Assembly (NCBI GenBank): GCA_019828595.1
Contig: JAHQRK010000007.1
Span: forward strand, 434,001 to 498,000
DNA length: 64,000 nt
From: Aphanomyces cochlioides
Taxonomy: Eukaryota > Oomycota > Saprolegniomycetes > Saprolegniales > Verrucalvaceae
Direction: 5' to 3'
In this document: positions 20,239 to 30,920 of the stretch, piece by piece
Position numbering within the stretch: the first letter of the stretch is position 1
How the letters are laid out: each line of letters opens with the position of its first letter
Position numbers and translations under genes: made by a program
The notes under the pieces: model-generated
What the model was told of the DNA's origin: nothing
Database searches by the model: none
What the model saw: the letters and a program-made list of their open reading frames with translations, nothing else

Positions 20239-21684
20239 CGGGTGATATCTTCGCCTCCACATGGAATCTATAGTCATCGATGGCATTGCTACAAAGAAGA
20301 AAGAAAACGTAGTTCACTTAGGCTCATGACATCGCACAACGAAGCTACATGGTTGAGTCCTGCACAGTTCAAAATGTCAAATTTTAAGGAAAACTGGATG
20401 CGACATATTGTGAGTCATACTGTACAACCACAGTGCTGCGATCTGAAGCGCGATTTGCATCATCCAAGGATACCAAGCAATTGGCAGTCATATTTTCAGC
20501 TGATTGTGTTGTGAAACGCGACTTCAATGCATTTTTAAGAGTGTCTTTCGAGTATTCTAATTTTCCTTTTCTCCTCCAAAAAAAATATCATTCCAAAGTT
20601 TTATCTTGAGTTTTGTCTGTGAAAGCTGTCTTGCTCAACTTTGGCACATGAGGGAATAAGAATGATCTAAAAATACCTCAGAATTCGTGAGAATTGAAGG
20701 ATTATATTTTACAAGTTTCAAGCCAATCAGACGACTTGAAGTATCTCATTTTTGACCACTTGCATCTTTTCCAATCAAAGTTTTTGTATACAGTTCGACT
20801 CACAATGTGTCGCTGACCCAAAATATGTCGCTGACTGATAGCTCGCGCCCGACGAGATCCCAATGTTTAATGTTTTTTCGATCAATATGAAAGTCGCAGT
20901 TCTCTTCCTTCGACTCTAAAGCCGCACTTGATCCAACAAAATCAAATGATACGTTTCAGCTCCGCCATGATATGAGTCGATGTGTTGAGATCCATCAGCT
21001 TGTCTGGTTGGAACGACGACTGTGACATCAAGGATCGCGTCAAGAGTAGATAACGCGCTTCAAACGATGTATTCTTCCTTGTCACAACGCACTGTGCCAA
21101 TGAAACCTGATGTGAAACCCACGTGGCGGTGAGTTCGTTCCGAGCCACAAGCATTGTTGCCACCCAGCCATGAATGATGCTCGGCAAAGTTCTCTTTGTT
21201 GCGGAGGCCACGTCAACACATATGCGTGGCATGTGGTCAAACTTGCAGCTTGCGATCCACATGATGTGGATCTCGCCCATCAACCATTCCAATCTCAATA
21301 GGCTAGTAGAGCTGGTCGTCTTCTCTCGGATCTTAAATTTTTCCCATACAATGCACCAAAGTAGATGAAAAAGTCTCGTCGTGCACTTGGATGACGTCGC
21401 GTGGTTTCCACCTCGCAGAACACTTGTGCGGTGAAAAAATTGATGCAAGACGCCAAGTGAGATTGAAGTTGAAAAGGAGCGACGACGGGCGGCAATGCGC
21501 AAACAGTGCTGAGAATACTCTCAAGTCGATTTGGAATGTTCTCGTTTGGAATGCGTCCTTCTCCAAACTTCACTTGCGTGCCACAGCCATGACGTTCCAC
21601 GAACCTTCAACCGAGAAGCTGAACTCAAGTTGCTCCCACTTGGTTGTGTGTATTTCGTCAATTCGCTCGACTTGCATCATCAAA
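20239..21684. other. Spacer between members C and D
   Basis: A 186-aa minus-strand open frame (21502-20942) is the only long one. It shows no recognised domain and may be a chance frame or the remnant of a gene. The rest is A/T-rich and unassigned. Confidence 0.35.
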
Positions 21685-21906
21685 CTTTTTCATCCAAATT
21701 TACAGTTTTGATCAAAATCGACGAAATTTGTGTGATCAATCTGGCAATAGTGAATTCAAGTATAATCGGAAGGTACATGAATTAATGTGTGTGTGTTGGT
21801 GTGTTTTGTGTGTGTTTTAAACAAACTCTGGACTCTGATTGGCTGGTTCGATTTGGTGATTGATTCAAAGTTTGATCGATTTCAGAAATTTTGAATCAAT
21901 CAGATA
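21685..21906 (+). repeat. Dispersed repeat, copy 1 (upstream of member D)
   Basis: This stretch recurs in the same orientation at 35477-35689. Shared blocks include GATCTGGCAATAGTGAATTC-like DNA, TCAAGTATAATCGGAA and GATTCAAAGTTTGATCGATT, with small indels and a longer GT-rich run here. It ends about 235 nt before the start of member D. Confidence 0.75.
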
Positions 21907-22140
21907 TCCGAGCTGGCCACGTCTTGGATTTTACTGTTTATGCTCAAGGATACACCCACGGTGGTGATGATGAGCAGGAGGATTTCCTTGAAGAAGAATA
22001 TTGGCGGTCCATGTTGTCACGACGACAAGAGCCAATCAAACATTTCATGGAAGATCGGCGCTGGAATCCATTCCTGACCATATGCACTGGACCCCACAGC
22101 CGTTATGGAACTGTCATTTTACAATTTCTCTTCACTTGAC

Positions 22141-22362
22141 ATGTCGTCAACCCAACATGTGCGCGCCTTGAGTCTTTTTGACGGAACGAGATCGTCTGGC
22201 ATCTACGTCCTTGCCATCTCTGTGTGTGTGGTTGCAGTCTTGCTCTTTCTCTATGGAGCATACAAATCGAAACGCGCACGCGAATTGGAACTCCAGAACC
22301 GCGAATCCACCGCGGATACAGTCGTTCACTTGGAAATTGAAACCCCAAAGTCGTGCGACTAA
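22141..22362 (+). CDS. Small single-pass membrane protein, STADT family, member D
   Basis: 73 aa from MSSTQHVRALSLFDGTR. The helix YVLAISVCVVAVLLFLYGAY is followed by KSKRARELELQNRES and TADTVVHLEIETPKSCD. The frame is open to 22105, but the ATG at 22141 puts LRALS at the family position. Here the arginine pair before the serine is NR, so only one basic residue precedes it. It lies downstream of the dispersed repeat shared with the palindrome region. Confidence 0.8.
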   Translation: MSSTQHVRALSLFDGTRSSGIYVLAISVCVVAVLLFLYGAYKSKRARELELQNRESTADTVVHLEIETPKSCD

Positions 22363-23844
22363 ACTGTGTCAAGCTGCAATTTTGTCCATGTTTGGGCTAA
22401 ACCAACTCTGCAAAGAAGCATCGCCATGTCTGTTCCGCGAGGATTGCCACACCGTTGCTCCACCGTCGTGAATCCACCACCATGCTCTTGTTAGAAAGAA
22501 TCCAACGGAGATGGATATGTAATCAAGCCTATTGTTACTCGAGTCCGTCGACTTTATTTTGATTATCCTTAGGACAGAATGTGTCCAGCAAGTGTCAAAG
22601 CCGATTTCTCTGCAATGCAACCACCAGCAGGCGATCAACTATCTCCCCTGTTGCGATCATATCAAGGGGATATCGCGAGGGGGATTCACTCTCTCGACGT
22701 CAACTTCGTGGCCACGATTAGGGGCTTGAGAATATATGCAAGGATTGCAATGTCCACGAATTTATGACTGAAACGGCACTCTCTTATGTTGCTGCGGCAA
22801 CTCCAATCTTTGCCCCTACACCTATGAAGGGGGTGCGCAAGACCAGAAGAATTGAGCAATGAGGGGGGGGGCATAGTGTTGGCTCTTCGTCAAACCACGA
22901 AGCTTCTCTTCGTTTAAGCCAGATCATCTAGAATCAAACTGTAAATTAATCGTCTGTAGATAAATGATTTCGACAGCAGTGATGGGGCGATTCCTTCGCC
23001 AAATTAGGTCAGCTCTTCGCCCCCCCGTCTGACACGACACCTTGCATTCACTCGCAAGAATTGAGTCTTTTATGACACACGCTTTCCACCCCCAAGAGTT
23101 CACGTCGTCCGATTGATACGAGAGTGTCCTCCTACGCGTTGCCCGCTTGATGCCCCCCACTTTGCATGGTTCTTCATAGGTCAAAGTCCGTTATCCTTAC
23201 ACGTCCAACTACCGGTAGGTTAAGAACGCACTGCTCGAGCTGGAGGGAGGTTGGTAGCATTCTCGTCTTCCTCGCCTCAGCCGTCTTCTCTCTGCAATTT
23301 TCACATCGCCGTCTTGTCTTGCATTAATCAGCGCAGTGACAGCAATATACAAGTGACAAGTTGGTCGTGTGACATAATTCATGGAAAGAACTTCCGTTGG
23401 TCCCACGATGCTCACCGAGTGTGGTATGATGCTAACCCAACCTTGCGACCATTTCGTATCCTCAACATGAAACTTCCACCTGCTCTTGAGCTGCCAGACC
23501 CAAACGAAAGCAGCGAGTACAAGATGCACCGATCGATGTCTCGTCTTATGCGCTGTCCATGTAGTGTGACCTCAGTCTCATGGACATGAACGTCGTCTTT
23601 CCATGGTCACATAAACACTCAGCGTCGGATCAGCCTTGAATCCAACGATAGGAGCATCGAGAGCGATTCATTGACGGTGGTTCTCAAGGATTTGCACTGA
23701 TATGATGAATCCCCTTGGCATTGTTTCGTTGAAGTGGAATGCGGTCAAGTCACGGTGAGCCAGTAAAAGCACGAATCGCTGCATTGAGCCAACTGTGTCT
23801 ACTTGGCACGCTCTGCGCACCCACTTGAGCTTTTCTTCTTTGTC

Positions 23845-24072
23845 ATGTCGTTGAATCCGTCCAAGCACTTGCGCGCCTTGAGTCTCTTCAATGGAAAAAG
23901 CCTGCCTGGTGCCTACATGCTCATTATCGTTGGCGCCATTGCTCTTGGACTCTTTCTCCTCTATCAAGTCCACAAAGCGATGGGTGTCATTGTATTCCGG
24001 CGGCAGGATCGCGAATCAACTGCCGATACAGTCATCGATTTGCAAATTGAAACCCCGCGAGACCGCGACTAG
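23845..24072 (+). CDS. Small single-pass membrane protein, STADT family, member E
   Basis: 75 aa from MSLNPSKHLRALSLFNGKS. The helix YMLIIVGAIALGLFLLYQV is followed by HKAMGVIVFRRQDRES and TADTVIDLQIETPRDRD. The linker after the helix is more hydrophobic than in other members, and the final lysine of the TPK motif is arginine. A stop directly follows DRD, matching the short tails of D and F. Function unknown. Confidence 0.8.
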   Translation: MSLNPSKHLRALSLFNGKSLPGAYMLIIVGAIALGLFLLYQVHKAMGVIVFRRQDRESTADTVIDLQIETPRDRD

Positions 24073-25770
24073 ATGGTTTTGTGTCCTCTTTGATTGAGCC
24101 CAACTAAACAAAGACCAAACGCTGAATCTACGTTTCAAGGATGCCAATACTCGCTCTCCACTATCGTGATCCCATCGAGACAAACTAGGTAGAATTGTCG
24201 AATCTAGCAGAGATTTACGTAACCTGTGATGAATTCAAGCGTCGGTTGATTCGTTTTTTCAAGGTGTGCGATCGGCTGTCCAGCTACACTTCTGATGTAA
24301 AGTCAGAGACTCTACAGCTCGATGCAGTTGGGAAAGAACTAGCCAAGTGATAACTCGTTGACTTGACGATAACGTTATACAAGGGACTTTTCCTGAGCAG
24401 GACGACACTTCGTTTGAGGTGGTCGTGGAGCGAGGAAAGCACACTCAAATATCTCGTTTCAAGAAGACACTTCTAAGCAATAGCGAGCCAACAAACACCC
24501 CGTTGCTGTATTTGAACACACAGTCGGGAGGCAACTTTAGATTGAGCATCGTCGCGAGCTGCCCATTTTGAATTGATGAGGCAATTTGCCGCCCCTACCA
24601 CCGCCAGCAGCCTTATTGATAGTTTACTGTCTTTTTCTCTTTTTGCGCCCCCGATCGAGTCAATCTGGAAGGCAGCTCGTTGTGTCTGTCGTACTGGGGG
24701 ACGGTTTGCATTTTCCAGCTAGAAAAGACCATGCCAATGAGGCAAGGACTTCGCCATCCTGGCATCCACTTGTGGCATCTAAACAAGGTACGATCCATCG
24801 TGGTACAGCCATGCGATCATGTCTAGCGATATGTCGATTGCGTCGCTCGTCGTGGTCCAAGATAAATGTTGACGCTCTCCATCAGTCCGAGCCATATGAA
24901 CTTTGTCGTTGTGGATGATGGTCAAGGAGGTGTTGCGTATACTTTCCTCTTTGGAGAGATGCGCAAGTCCACGTGGTCCCGAAAGTCAAATCTATCAGCC
25001 ATTTCCATCCGAAGCCACGTCCTACGTCATGGCAGCCGTCCATTCGATGCTAGACAAGTTGTTTGCCAGATTTAGCTTCATGTTGGGCTGGAGACTTGAA
25101 GGCCATGAACTTCGGTTGTGCAGGCACGATTCGATTGCAATCTTGAACGTGGACTTGGCCATTCTCCAAATATTATTCATCTCTCATGGAGCGAAGTGAG
25201 ACTCGAGTTGAAAGGATGGATAATGCGCAATCAACAAGTGTCTCTCTCTCTCTCCCATGTGGATGAGGTTGGACTAGCATCATCATCTTTCAGCTCTCTC
25301 TGTCGTTCGTGTTGTTCGCCATCCACTCGATCGATCGTCATTTTTATTGCTTGGCCATGTCTCGCCATCTCGAATGTTCCTTGCAAGAAGGAGCTTTCAA
25401 CAACTCGAATCGATTCTTGCGCTGCTTCCTCCATTCCGCCTTCTTGCAAGCACATCGTGATTGAAAGATCGATGAGAATCGCTCGATGACTGTCGTGTGG
25501 AATGGTCTCCATCGACCAAAGCACAAGAATTCTCGCAAATTGGATAAAATCTTTGTGGCGTAGAGACTGTAATGTCGACTTGGCGTCGGTCTCGTCTATG
25601 ATTATGCTCTTTAGGCGTCATCCATTTGTCTGGCAAACATGTGAAACCAACTGGAGAAAGTGCATGTGTCTTGGAGTCGAGTGTGGCGTTGCAATGGTTT
25701 GAATCCCATGTGATACAAGTCTTGCCGAGAGGAGATTTTCGTTCATTTGACAATTTCCAACGACTTGCAC
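24073..25770. other. Spacer between members E and F
   Basis: No supported gene. A minus-strand stretch without stops (about 25617-25231) reads DFIQFARILVLWSMETIPHD with reasonable composition. It lacks a convincing start and family match, so it may be a gene fragment. Confidence 0.35.
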
Positions 25771-26007
25771 ATGAGTCCCGCGGCTGAAATGACCTCGCAA
25801 CGACTGCGCCAACTGAGCCTCTTTGACGGACAAAACACGTCCAGCCTCTATGTACTCGTATGCGCTGTGAGTGCGATCGCATTTGTTTTGTTTGTCTACG
25901 GCGTTTACAAGTCCAAGCGAGCGACTGAAATGGACCGCCAACGCCGTGAATCGACAGCGGATACCATCGTCGACTTGGAAATCGAAACCCCCAAGGACTT
26001 TGACTAA
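25771..26007 (+). CDS. Small single-pass membrane protein, STADT family, member F
   Basis: 78 aa from MSPAAEMTSQRLRQLSLFDG; the second methionine (25789) is an equally good start. The helix LYVLVCAVSAIAFVLFVYGVY is followed by KSKRATEMDRQRRES and TADTIVDLEIETPKDFD. It is the clearest form of the family: LRQLSLFDG, one helix, RRxSTADT and IETPKD. The long minus-strand frame over the same DNA is its shadow. Confidence 0.85.
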   Translation: MSPAAEMTSQRLRQLSLFDGQNTSSLYVLVCAVSAIAFVLFVYGVYKSKRATEMDRQRRESTADTIVDLEIETPKDFD

Positions 26008-26972
26008 GACTGCCTTTGCAACTTGTACACTTTTGGATATCCACCCGGCTTGTTTCAACGACCCAACGAACTCCCTTCACCAAGACGCAATCGCCATGGC
26101 AAGAGCTCATCAAAAAGACTTTGACAGAGGTGCCTTGATTAACGATAATTCATCGGATTGCCATTGTAAATTGAGTATAAACCTTGTCTCGTCGAGGCTG
26201 CCCGAGTGTGAAAGTTGAAATCACGAGGGAAAGGCAAGTGTATTCTAGTCTATGGAAGATTCATCGTCCATCTCCCACGTCGACGGTCGGTATGAGCGCC
26301 CCGCTGCAGTTCTCAGTAGCGCCAAGGACCAACCTCCAACGAGACTGCGATTCAAGACATGGCAGACTTAAAGATCACACAGATTTCACACGCGTGTTTG
26401 CTTGAGTGGCGCATGCAGGGTCCATCCAAGCGATGTGCACAACTTGAGTTTGCCCATTGATGCGCCACGCAGTCGCGTATCCCTAAAAAAGCGTGACAAA
26501 TGGGTTGGTTGCATCTCAAAGATGTGCATTTGGCTCATGATGCCCTTCTTGCATGCGTATTTCACCCGACGTTAGAAAATTCTGCAGCGCATCAATATCT
26601 CTCCCTCGTTGGATAAAGATCAAGCCCGTGGTGTCTACTGGTGTCTCTTTTGCTGTTTGCGCGACTCCGTCTTTTGTCTCGATGGTCGACCACAAGTCTT
26701 CCATCGCTACGGAAGCAAGACGCTTGATTTGAATGCGATTTTGTGAGTTTTTCCATGTGAGAGCAGTCTATTCCTTTGAAGGAGAGAGCATTTTCATCCT
26801 CGGTGAGGCAAGAGAACAACAATAATTAGCAGGACGGGGAGGATCATATGATGCACCTACAAGTACTGGCAACATCAAGTTGAATATTTTATCTGAACAA
26901 GCTCAAGAAGAAAGGCAGGTCGACGTGATCGCTTTGTTGAAAAGACAACAGTTGAGCAGTCATTGTTACAAA

Positions 26973-27221
26973 ATGCTTGCTTGGCGCAGTGTCATGCCAG
27001 GAACGACCGTCAAGGGTTCGCGCCGATTGACCCTCTTTGATGGACCAAGCAAGACTCACCTGATTGTACTCGTCAGTGCTCTCACTCTGTTTGTCGTCTG
27101 GTTGCTAGCCTGCAGCGTTTGTAAGGCAAAACACGCTCGTGAACAAGCTCGTCAAAGGCGTGACTCCACTGCTGATACCATTCTTGTCGTGCAAATCGAA
27201 ACTCCAAAGGATTGCGCTTAG
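26973..27221 (+). CDS. Small single-pass membrane protein, STADT family, member G
   Basis: 82 aa from MLAWRSVMPGTTVKGSRR; the inner ATG at 26994 would give 75 aa. It has RRLTLFDGPSK, the helix LIVLVSALTLFVVWLLACSV, then CKAKHAREQARQRRDS and TADTILVVQIETPKDCA. Last member of the array. The N-terminal LRQLS is changed to RRLTL, but the tail motif is kept. Distances between members run from 1.2 to 2.1 kb apart from the larger A-B gap. Confidence 0.8.
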   Translation: MLAWRSVMPGTTVKGSRRLTLFDGPSKTHLIVLVSALTLFVVWLLACSVCKAKHAREQARQRRDSTADTILVVQIETPKDCA

Positions 27222-28037
27222 GTGCTCGCCCACACTAGACTAATCCATTGAAAGATTACAACTTTTCGTCGTCTCAGAGGATGCAAAGATTGATAGCCAT
27301 CAAGCTGATTTCGTGTCTTGGCCTGACCAAATCGAGCTCAGGAGCTCATGGCCGGCGTACTTGAGCTCGAGTGGAGTTTGCTTAATACCAGCCACTGTTT
27401 TCAAACGCTGCCAACGTAAAGTTGCAAGTAGCGGTCACTTCCTGTCATGAGGGATGCTCTTCAATCTTTCATCACGTCAAGCCCACGAACGCGCTTGATA
27501 AAGAACCGCACAAGGTGACTCAAAACAACTCAAAAGATCAAGAGGAGTTCATCTTCCACGCGGATTCATGTTCCTTTCTCGTCCAGCCAAGGGGGTCGTT
27601 CCAAGCAGCCATCCTGGTGCTATATCAGTACGTCAATGGCTAGGCATCGAGAGGTGATCCGACGATGACTGCAAAGTATTTTCCGATTCAAATTCGAGAT
27701 TTCTGTTGTCTGGCTCAACCATCATTGACCTAAATCACTTGGATCAACTGTCTCACCATGATACTTAGGAGCTGAATCTCACACCAAATCTTGTACTTCC
27801 CTCCAGGTCCATGGATGTTGTGACTCGTTTCAAGCGCCAGGGCAGTCAGTTAACAAAGCAACTCGGACGATACCCAAGCACAATCCCCCACGGACGACTT
27901 TCTAACAAATGTGCAGAAGTAGCGGCCTTCGCTAATCAGGTGGAAACGTTATGGGTTAGACATTCGGATTTTGTGAAATAATTTCAAGGGACCATGACTG
28001 ACCTTGGCGTCATATCCGACCATGAGACCTTAGAGGT
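27222..28037. other. Spacer before the palindrome
   Basis: No gene supported. Short frames only (for example 27422-27643). Confidence 0.4.
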
Positions 28038-28054
28038 GTTTTATGGCTCTGTGA

Positions 28055-28076
28055 ATCATTTTCCAATTCTCCTGGA
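28055..28076 (+). promoter_or_regulatory. Initiator-like element upstream of the E2-like gene
   Basis: TCATTTTCCAATTCTCC lies 12-30 nt before the ATG. It resembles the oomycete core promoter (TCAYTYY initiator plus a CAWTTT-like flank). The same 22 nt recur inside the arms (33159-33180 and inverted at 30225-30246). Confidence 0.45.
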
Positions 28077-28088
28077 GCATCAAAAGCC

Positions 28089-29738
28089 ATGTCGACGTCT
28101 GCCATCAAGACTGCCTACCGCCACTACACGCAGTACCTCAAGGCGCCGATTCCTGGAGTGTCCATCTCGATGCTGGAAGGCGACAAGTTCCACGTCAACA
28201 CGAAAGTGCTTGAAGGGCCTTATGAGGGCATCACAGTCCACTGGGAGCTAACGATTCCTGCTGACTATCCTCACTCGCCGCCGTTTGGTCGCATGGCTCC
28301 AGGTTACGCCTTCAACACGGAACACCACCATCATGTCTTTGATGGATCGGGTATTTGCTGCGATGTCCTGGCTAATTTTAGCTACATGTACCAATCTGCG
28401 TCTAGCTACATGGGATGGACTCCGTCGGCCAATTTCACCACTCTGATGGTCTACCTCCAGCCATTCTTTGCTGACCCTGATGGTCGAATTGCAAGCAAAG
28501 ACACAATCAACGAGCTTCGAAAGATGGACGCAAACTACTCGTGTGATGCCTGCGGCCACTCCACCAAGGTTCCGTATCCTCCATTCGAAGACACCAAGGC
28601 ATCACAAGATGAAAACTCAAGCCAAGTCGAAGAGCTCGATCCTGTGAAATCACGCGCTCGGCGTGAAATTGTCTGCTCCGTTTTGGGCCAAAACATCATC
28701 GACGATCCGACGATTTGCATCGGCTATCCGATCCATCTCTCCCAAGGACGAGCCAACGTTCAAGCTGAGCTCTTCCCTGAGTTCCTGTCTTACACTGCCT
28801 ACCAAGAGGCATTGGAGGCTCAAAAGAAAGGATTTCCAATGCGTACGTCGACGGGCCACAACTACACTCATTGGATTCCGCTCTACTTGACTCCCAACCA
28901 CTTTGAAACACACAAAGAGCTCCTACAGCTTGTCTACCTTCGAAACCCCGAAGTCAAACACAGTGGCATCTCGCTTGTTAATTTGATCGTCAAGACCATG
29001 AACAAGCAAATCGTCGCAGTCATGAATGAATCAGGTCACGAGTCCGAGTCAGCCATCATCGCCTACGCCAACTTGCTCCGACTGCTTCGACAAATCTTGG
29101 CCATGTATCCCAAAGCCCAAGCTGATATTGGTGCAGCGGTGACGAATTTCATGGCAAGTCCATCCAACCGATCCAAGCAAGTCGTGCCAGATCTTGGCGA
29201 GTTCTATGTCAAGTTGGTCGTTTCGACCGTGGCATCAATCAACGACGTGACGGTGATAGCTGCAGTGGTGCGGGAGACATTTGCTCGACAAATTCGTTGG
29301 ATCCGTCAAGACGATCCTGATTGTTTAGATGATTCAAGCATGGATATGCTGGAGCGACTCAATCGACTCTTTAAAGCGAGTCTCGTGTCGAACCGGATCA
29401 CGACGTTTGTGATGGAGATGGCGAAAGTGTTTGGCACGCCTGAGTTTTGCAAGAACATGGATGCTTGCTATGGTTTGCCTCCAACGAAGATAATTTCTGG
29501 TTTCCAAGACCGAGTGAAGAACATCAAGACCAAGCTCGTCAACTACAATGTTCTCGTGCGTGGTTGGGGCCTTGACGGTTTGATTCGCTCCCCCGAAGAT
29601 ATGCTGCATTGGATGCTTGATGCAAAAGATCAATCGGCTAAAGCTGGATATGACTTCGTAGGTGGTGGAGGGCAAGGCGGTCATTCTGGACGAGGAGGTC
29701 GTGGAGGCCGTGGAAAAGGACGAGGAAGAGGAAAGTAA
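28089..29738 (+). CDS. E2 ubiquitin-conjugating-like protein with long C-terminal region and RGG tail, copy 1
   Basis: 549 aa. Residues 1-150 form a UBC fold: YLKAPIPGVSI, YEGITVHWELTIPADYP and SPPFGRMAPGYAF, with GICCDVL placing cysteines at the position of the E2 catalytic cysteine. A lone CDACGH (about residue 158) may bind metal. Residues 200-510 form a conserved helical region I cannot name (FPEFLSYTAYQEAL, ESGHESESAIIAYANLLRL, ETFARQIRWIRQDDPD). The tail is GGQGGHSGRGGRGGRGKGRG, an RNA-binding-like RGG run. It probably transfers ubiquitin or a related modifier; the partner is unknown. No intron is evident. Confidence 0.8.
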   Translation: MSTSAIKTAYRHYTQYLKAPIPGVSISMLEGDKFHVNTKVLEGPYEGITVHWELTIPADYPHSPPFGRMAPGYAFNTEHHHHVFDGSGICCDVLANFSYMYQSASSYMGWTPSANFTTLMVYLQPFFADPDGRIASKDTINELRKMDANYSCDACGHSTKVPYPPFEDTKASQDENSSQVEELDPVKSRARREIVCSVLGQNIIDDPTICIGYPIHLSQGRANVQAELFPEFLSYTAYQEALEAQKKGFPMRTSTGHNYTHWIPLYLTPNHFETHKELLQLVYLRNPEVKHSGISLVNLIVKTMNKQIVAVMNESGHESESAIIAYANLLRLLRQILAMYPKAQADIGAAVTNFMASPSNRSKQVVPDLGEFYVKLVVSTVASINDVTVIAAVVRETFARQIRWIRQDDPDCLDDSSMDMLERLNRLFKASLVSNRITTFVMEMAKVFGTPEFCKNMDACYGLPPTKIISGFQDRVKNIKTKLVNYNVLVRGWGLDGLIRSPEDMLHWMLDAKDQSAKAGYDFVGGGGQGGHSGRGGRGGRGKGRGRGK

Positions 29739-29931
29739 TGCCAAGTTAAGTGTACTAATTGAATTTAAGAAAGTAAATATCCCTCCCTCTAGTCTTTGTC
29801 ATAAATACGTGGCTTTAAGACTCAGCAGAATTCAATCGCTGCGTTGTTGTTGCCCCCGTCGTATTCCTAAGAGGCGGCTGGTTAAAAGTCCATTGAAGGC
29901 CTTACGTCTGGTGCCAGAGTCAAGAGTCCAC
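29739..29931. other. Sequence 3' of the E2-like gene in the left arm
   Basis: No gene seen; identical in inverse to 33475-33667 apart from the 1-nt indel just beyond. Confidence 0.5.
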
Positions 29932-30129
29932 TCACGAAGGTGGCAGAGTTAGGCCATCTCCGAAATGATGTTGGGAATCTCCAGCAAGACGGGGAAACCT
30001 CAAGGATTTCAAGACGGTCATTACCTTGAAGCAGGAGATCAATGTGTTAGCCCAAGGCTGGGCGATGAGGAAAACTTGTTGAGTAAATTGAGTAGCTATA
30101 GCAGGTTGAATGTCTACTGAGTCGTCCAT
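29932..30129 (-). pseudogene. Small ORF of the left arm, frameshifted
   Basis: 65 aa beginning MDDSVDIQPAIATQFTQQVF and diverging after GDGLTL because one base is missing relative to the right arm. It appears to be the broken twin of 33276-33524. No family is recognised. Confidence 0.4.
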
Positions 30130-30479
30130 CTCAAAACGTATCGATATAGCTTTAACTTAAGCATTGGCGCTCGCCACAGAGCTCCTTTTGCCGTGAAGTC
30201 GACGCTTGTCGGCGACTCTCTTGTTCCAGGAGAATTGGAAAATGATCGACAAAGTCAAGAAAACAAGATTGAATGAATCATTAAGTGAAGGTTTACCCAA
30301 TGTGACAAATAGATAGACCAAGTTATGGTCAATGATGGTCGAAGTTGATGGGAGATCAGTGTCGCATTGGCTGACACACTGAACTACCAAGAACTAGTGG
30401 CCATCGTTGCAGAATGCAAAACAAGGAGTTCATCAACATGGTTTTAAATTACTACACCATTTGCCGGTTTAGTTGGTTT

Positions 30480-30647
30480 AACTTGCGATATATTTCGTGT
30501 CACGTGCAATATATTTCGTATGACTTGTAATGTATTTCGTATGACTTGCATTTTATTTCGTGGCCCGCGACGAAAATCGATTTATATTTCGCATGACTTG
30601 CATTATATTCCATACCTCTTGCATTTAATTTCGTATTATTAGCTTAT
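30480..30647. repeat. Short tandem repeat, left arm
   Basis: About six imperfect units of roughly 20-24 nt built on TTGCATTATATTTCGTATGA, with one GC-rich interruption (GGCCCGCGACG). The mirror copy at 32758-32925 has slightly different units. Confidence 0.6.
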
Positions 30648-30920
30648 ACTACTCTGGTCCGCATAAATTGCAACTGTTGTTTGTAATTGGCGGGATTTTT
30701 CTAAAGCTCCTCTTTCGTGTAATGTGATTGGTTCGCTTAAAACTACAAGATCTCGCCTTTGATTGGCTTATTTTTGCGCTTTCCAATTCCTTGTGGAACG
30801 CGAGATCTGTGTCGACAAAGTTGAGGGACTGGTTCTCGTTAAACGTATCGTTTCGCTACATCGTCATAACTCAATTTGATAAGCTGATATCAACACGACT
30901 TGAAGAAACACTAAGCGGCA

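Larger units (their letters stand above)
28038..30647. repeat. Left arm of a large inverted repeat
   Basis: From GTTTTATGG at 28038 inward this stretch is matched in inverse by 32758-35368. The paired positions sum to 63406 through the E2 gene and to 63405 after one 1-nt indel near 29943. The protein frames in both arms are identical. The inner end is the TA target of the mariner insertion. Confidence 0.9.

Noticed and set aside
20942..21502. 186-aa minus-strand open frame
   Set aside because: No domain, no family match and no conserved neighbour; could be chance. Mentioned only in the spacer entry.
25397..26113. 238-aa minus-strand open frame over STADT member F
   Set aside because: It runs opposite to the conserved small gene and has the skewed composition of an antisense shadow.
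26516..26822. Minus-strand frames with DTTGLIFIQRGRDIDALQNF
   Set aside because: Composition is protein-like but too short, with no start context or match; not enough for a gene call.
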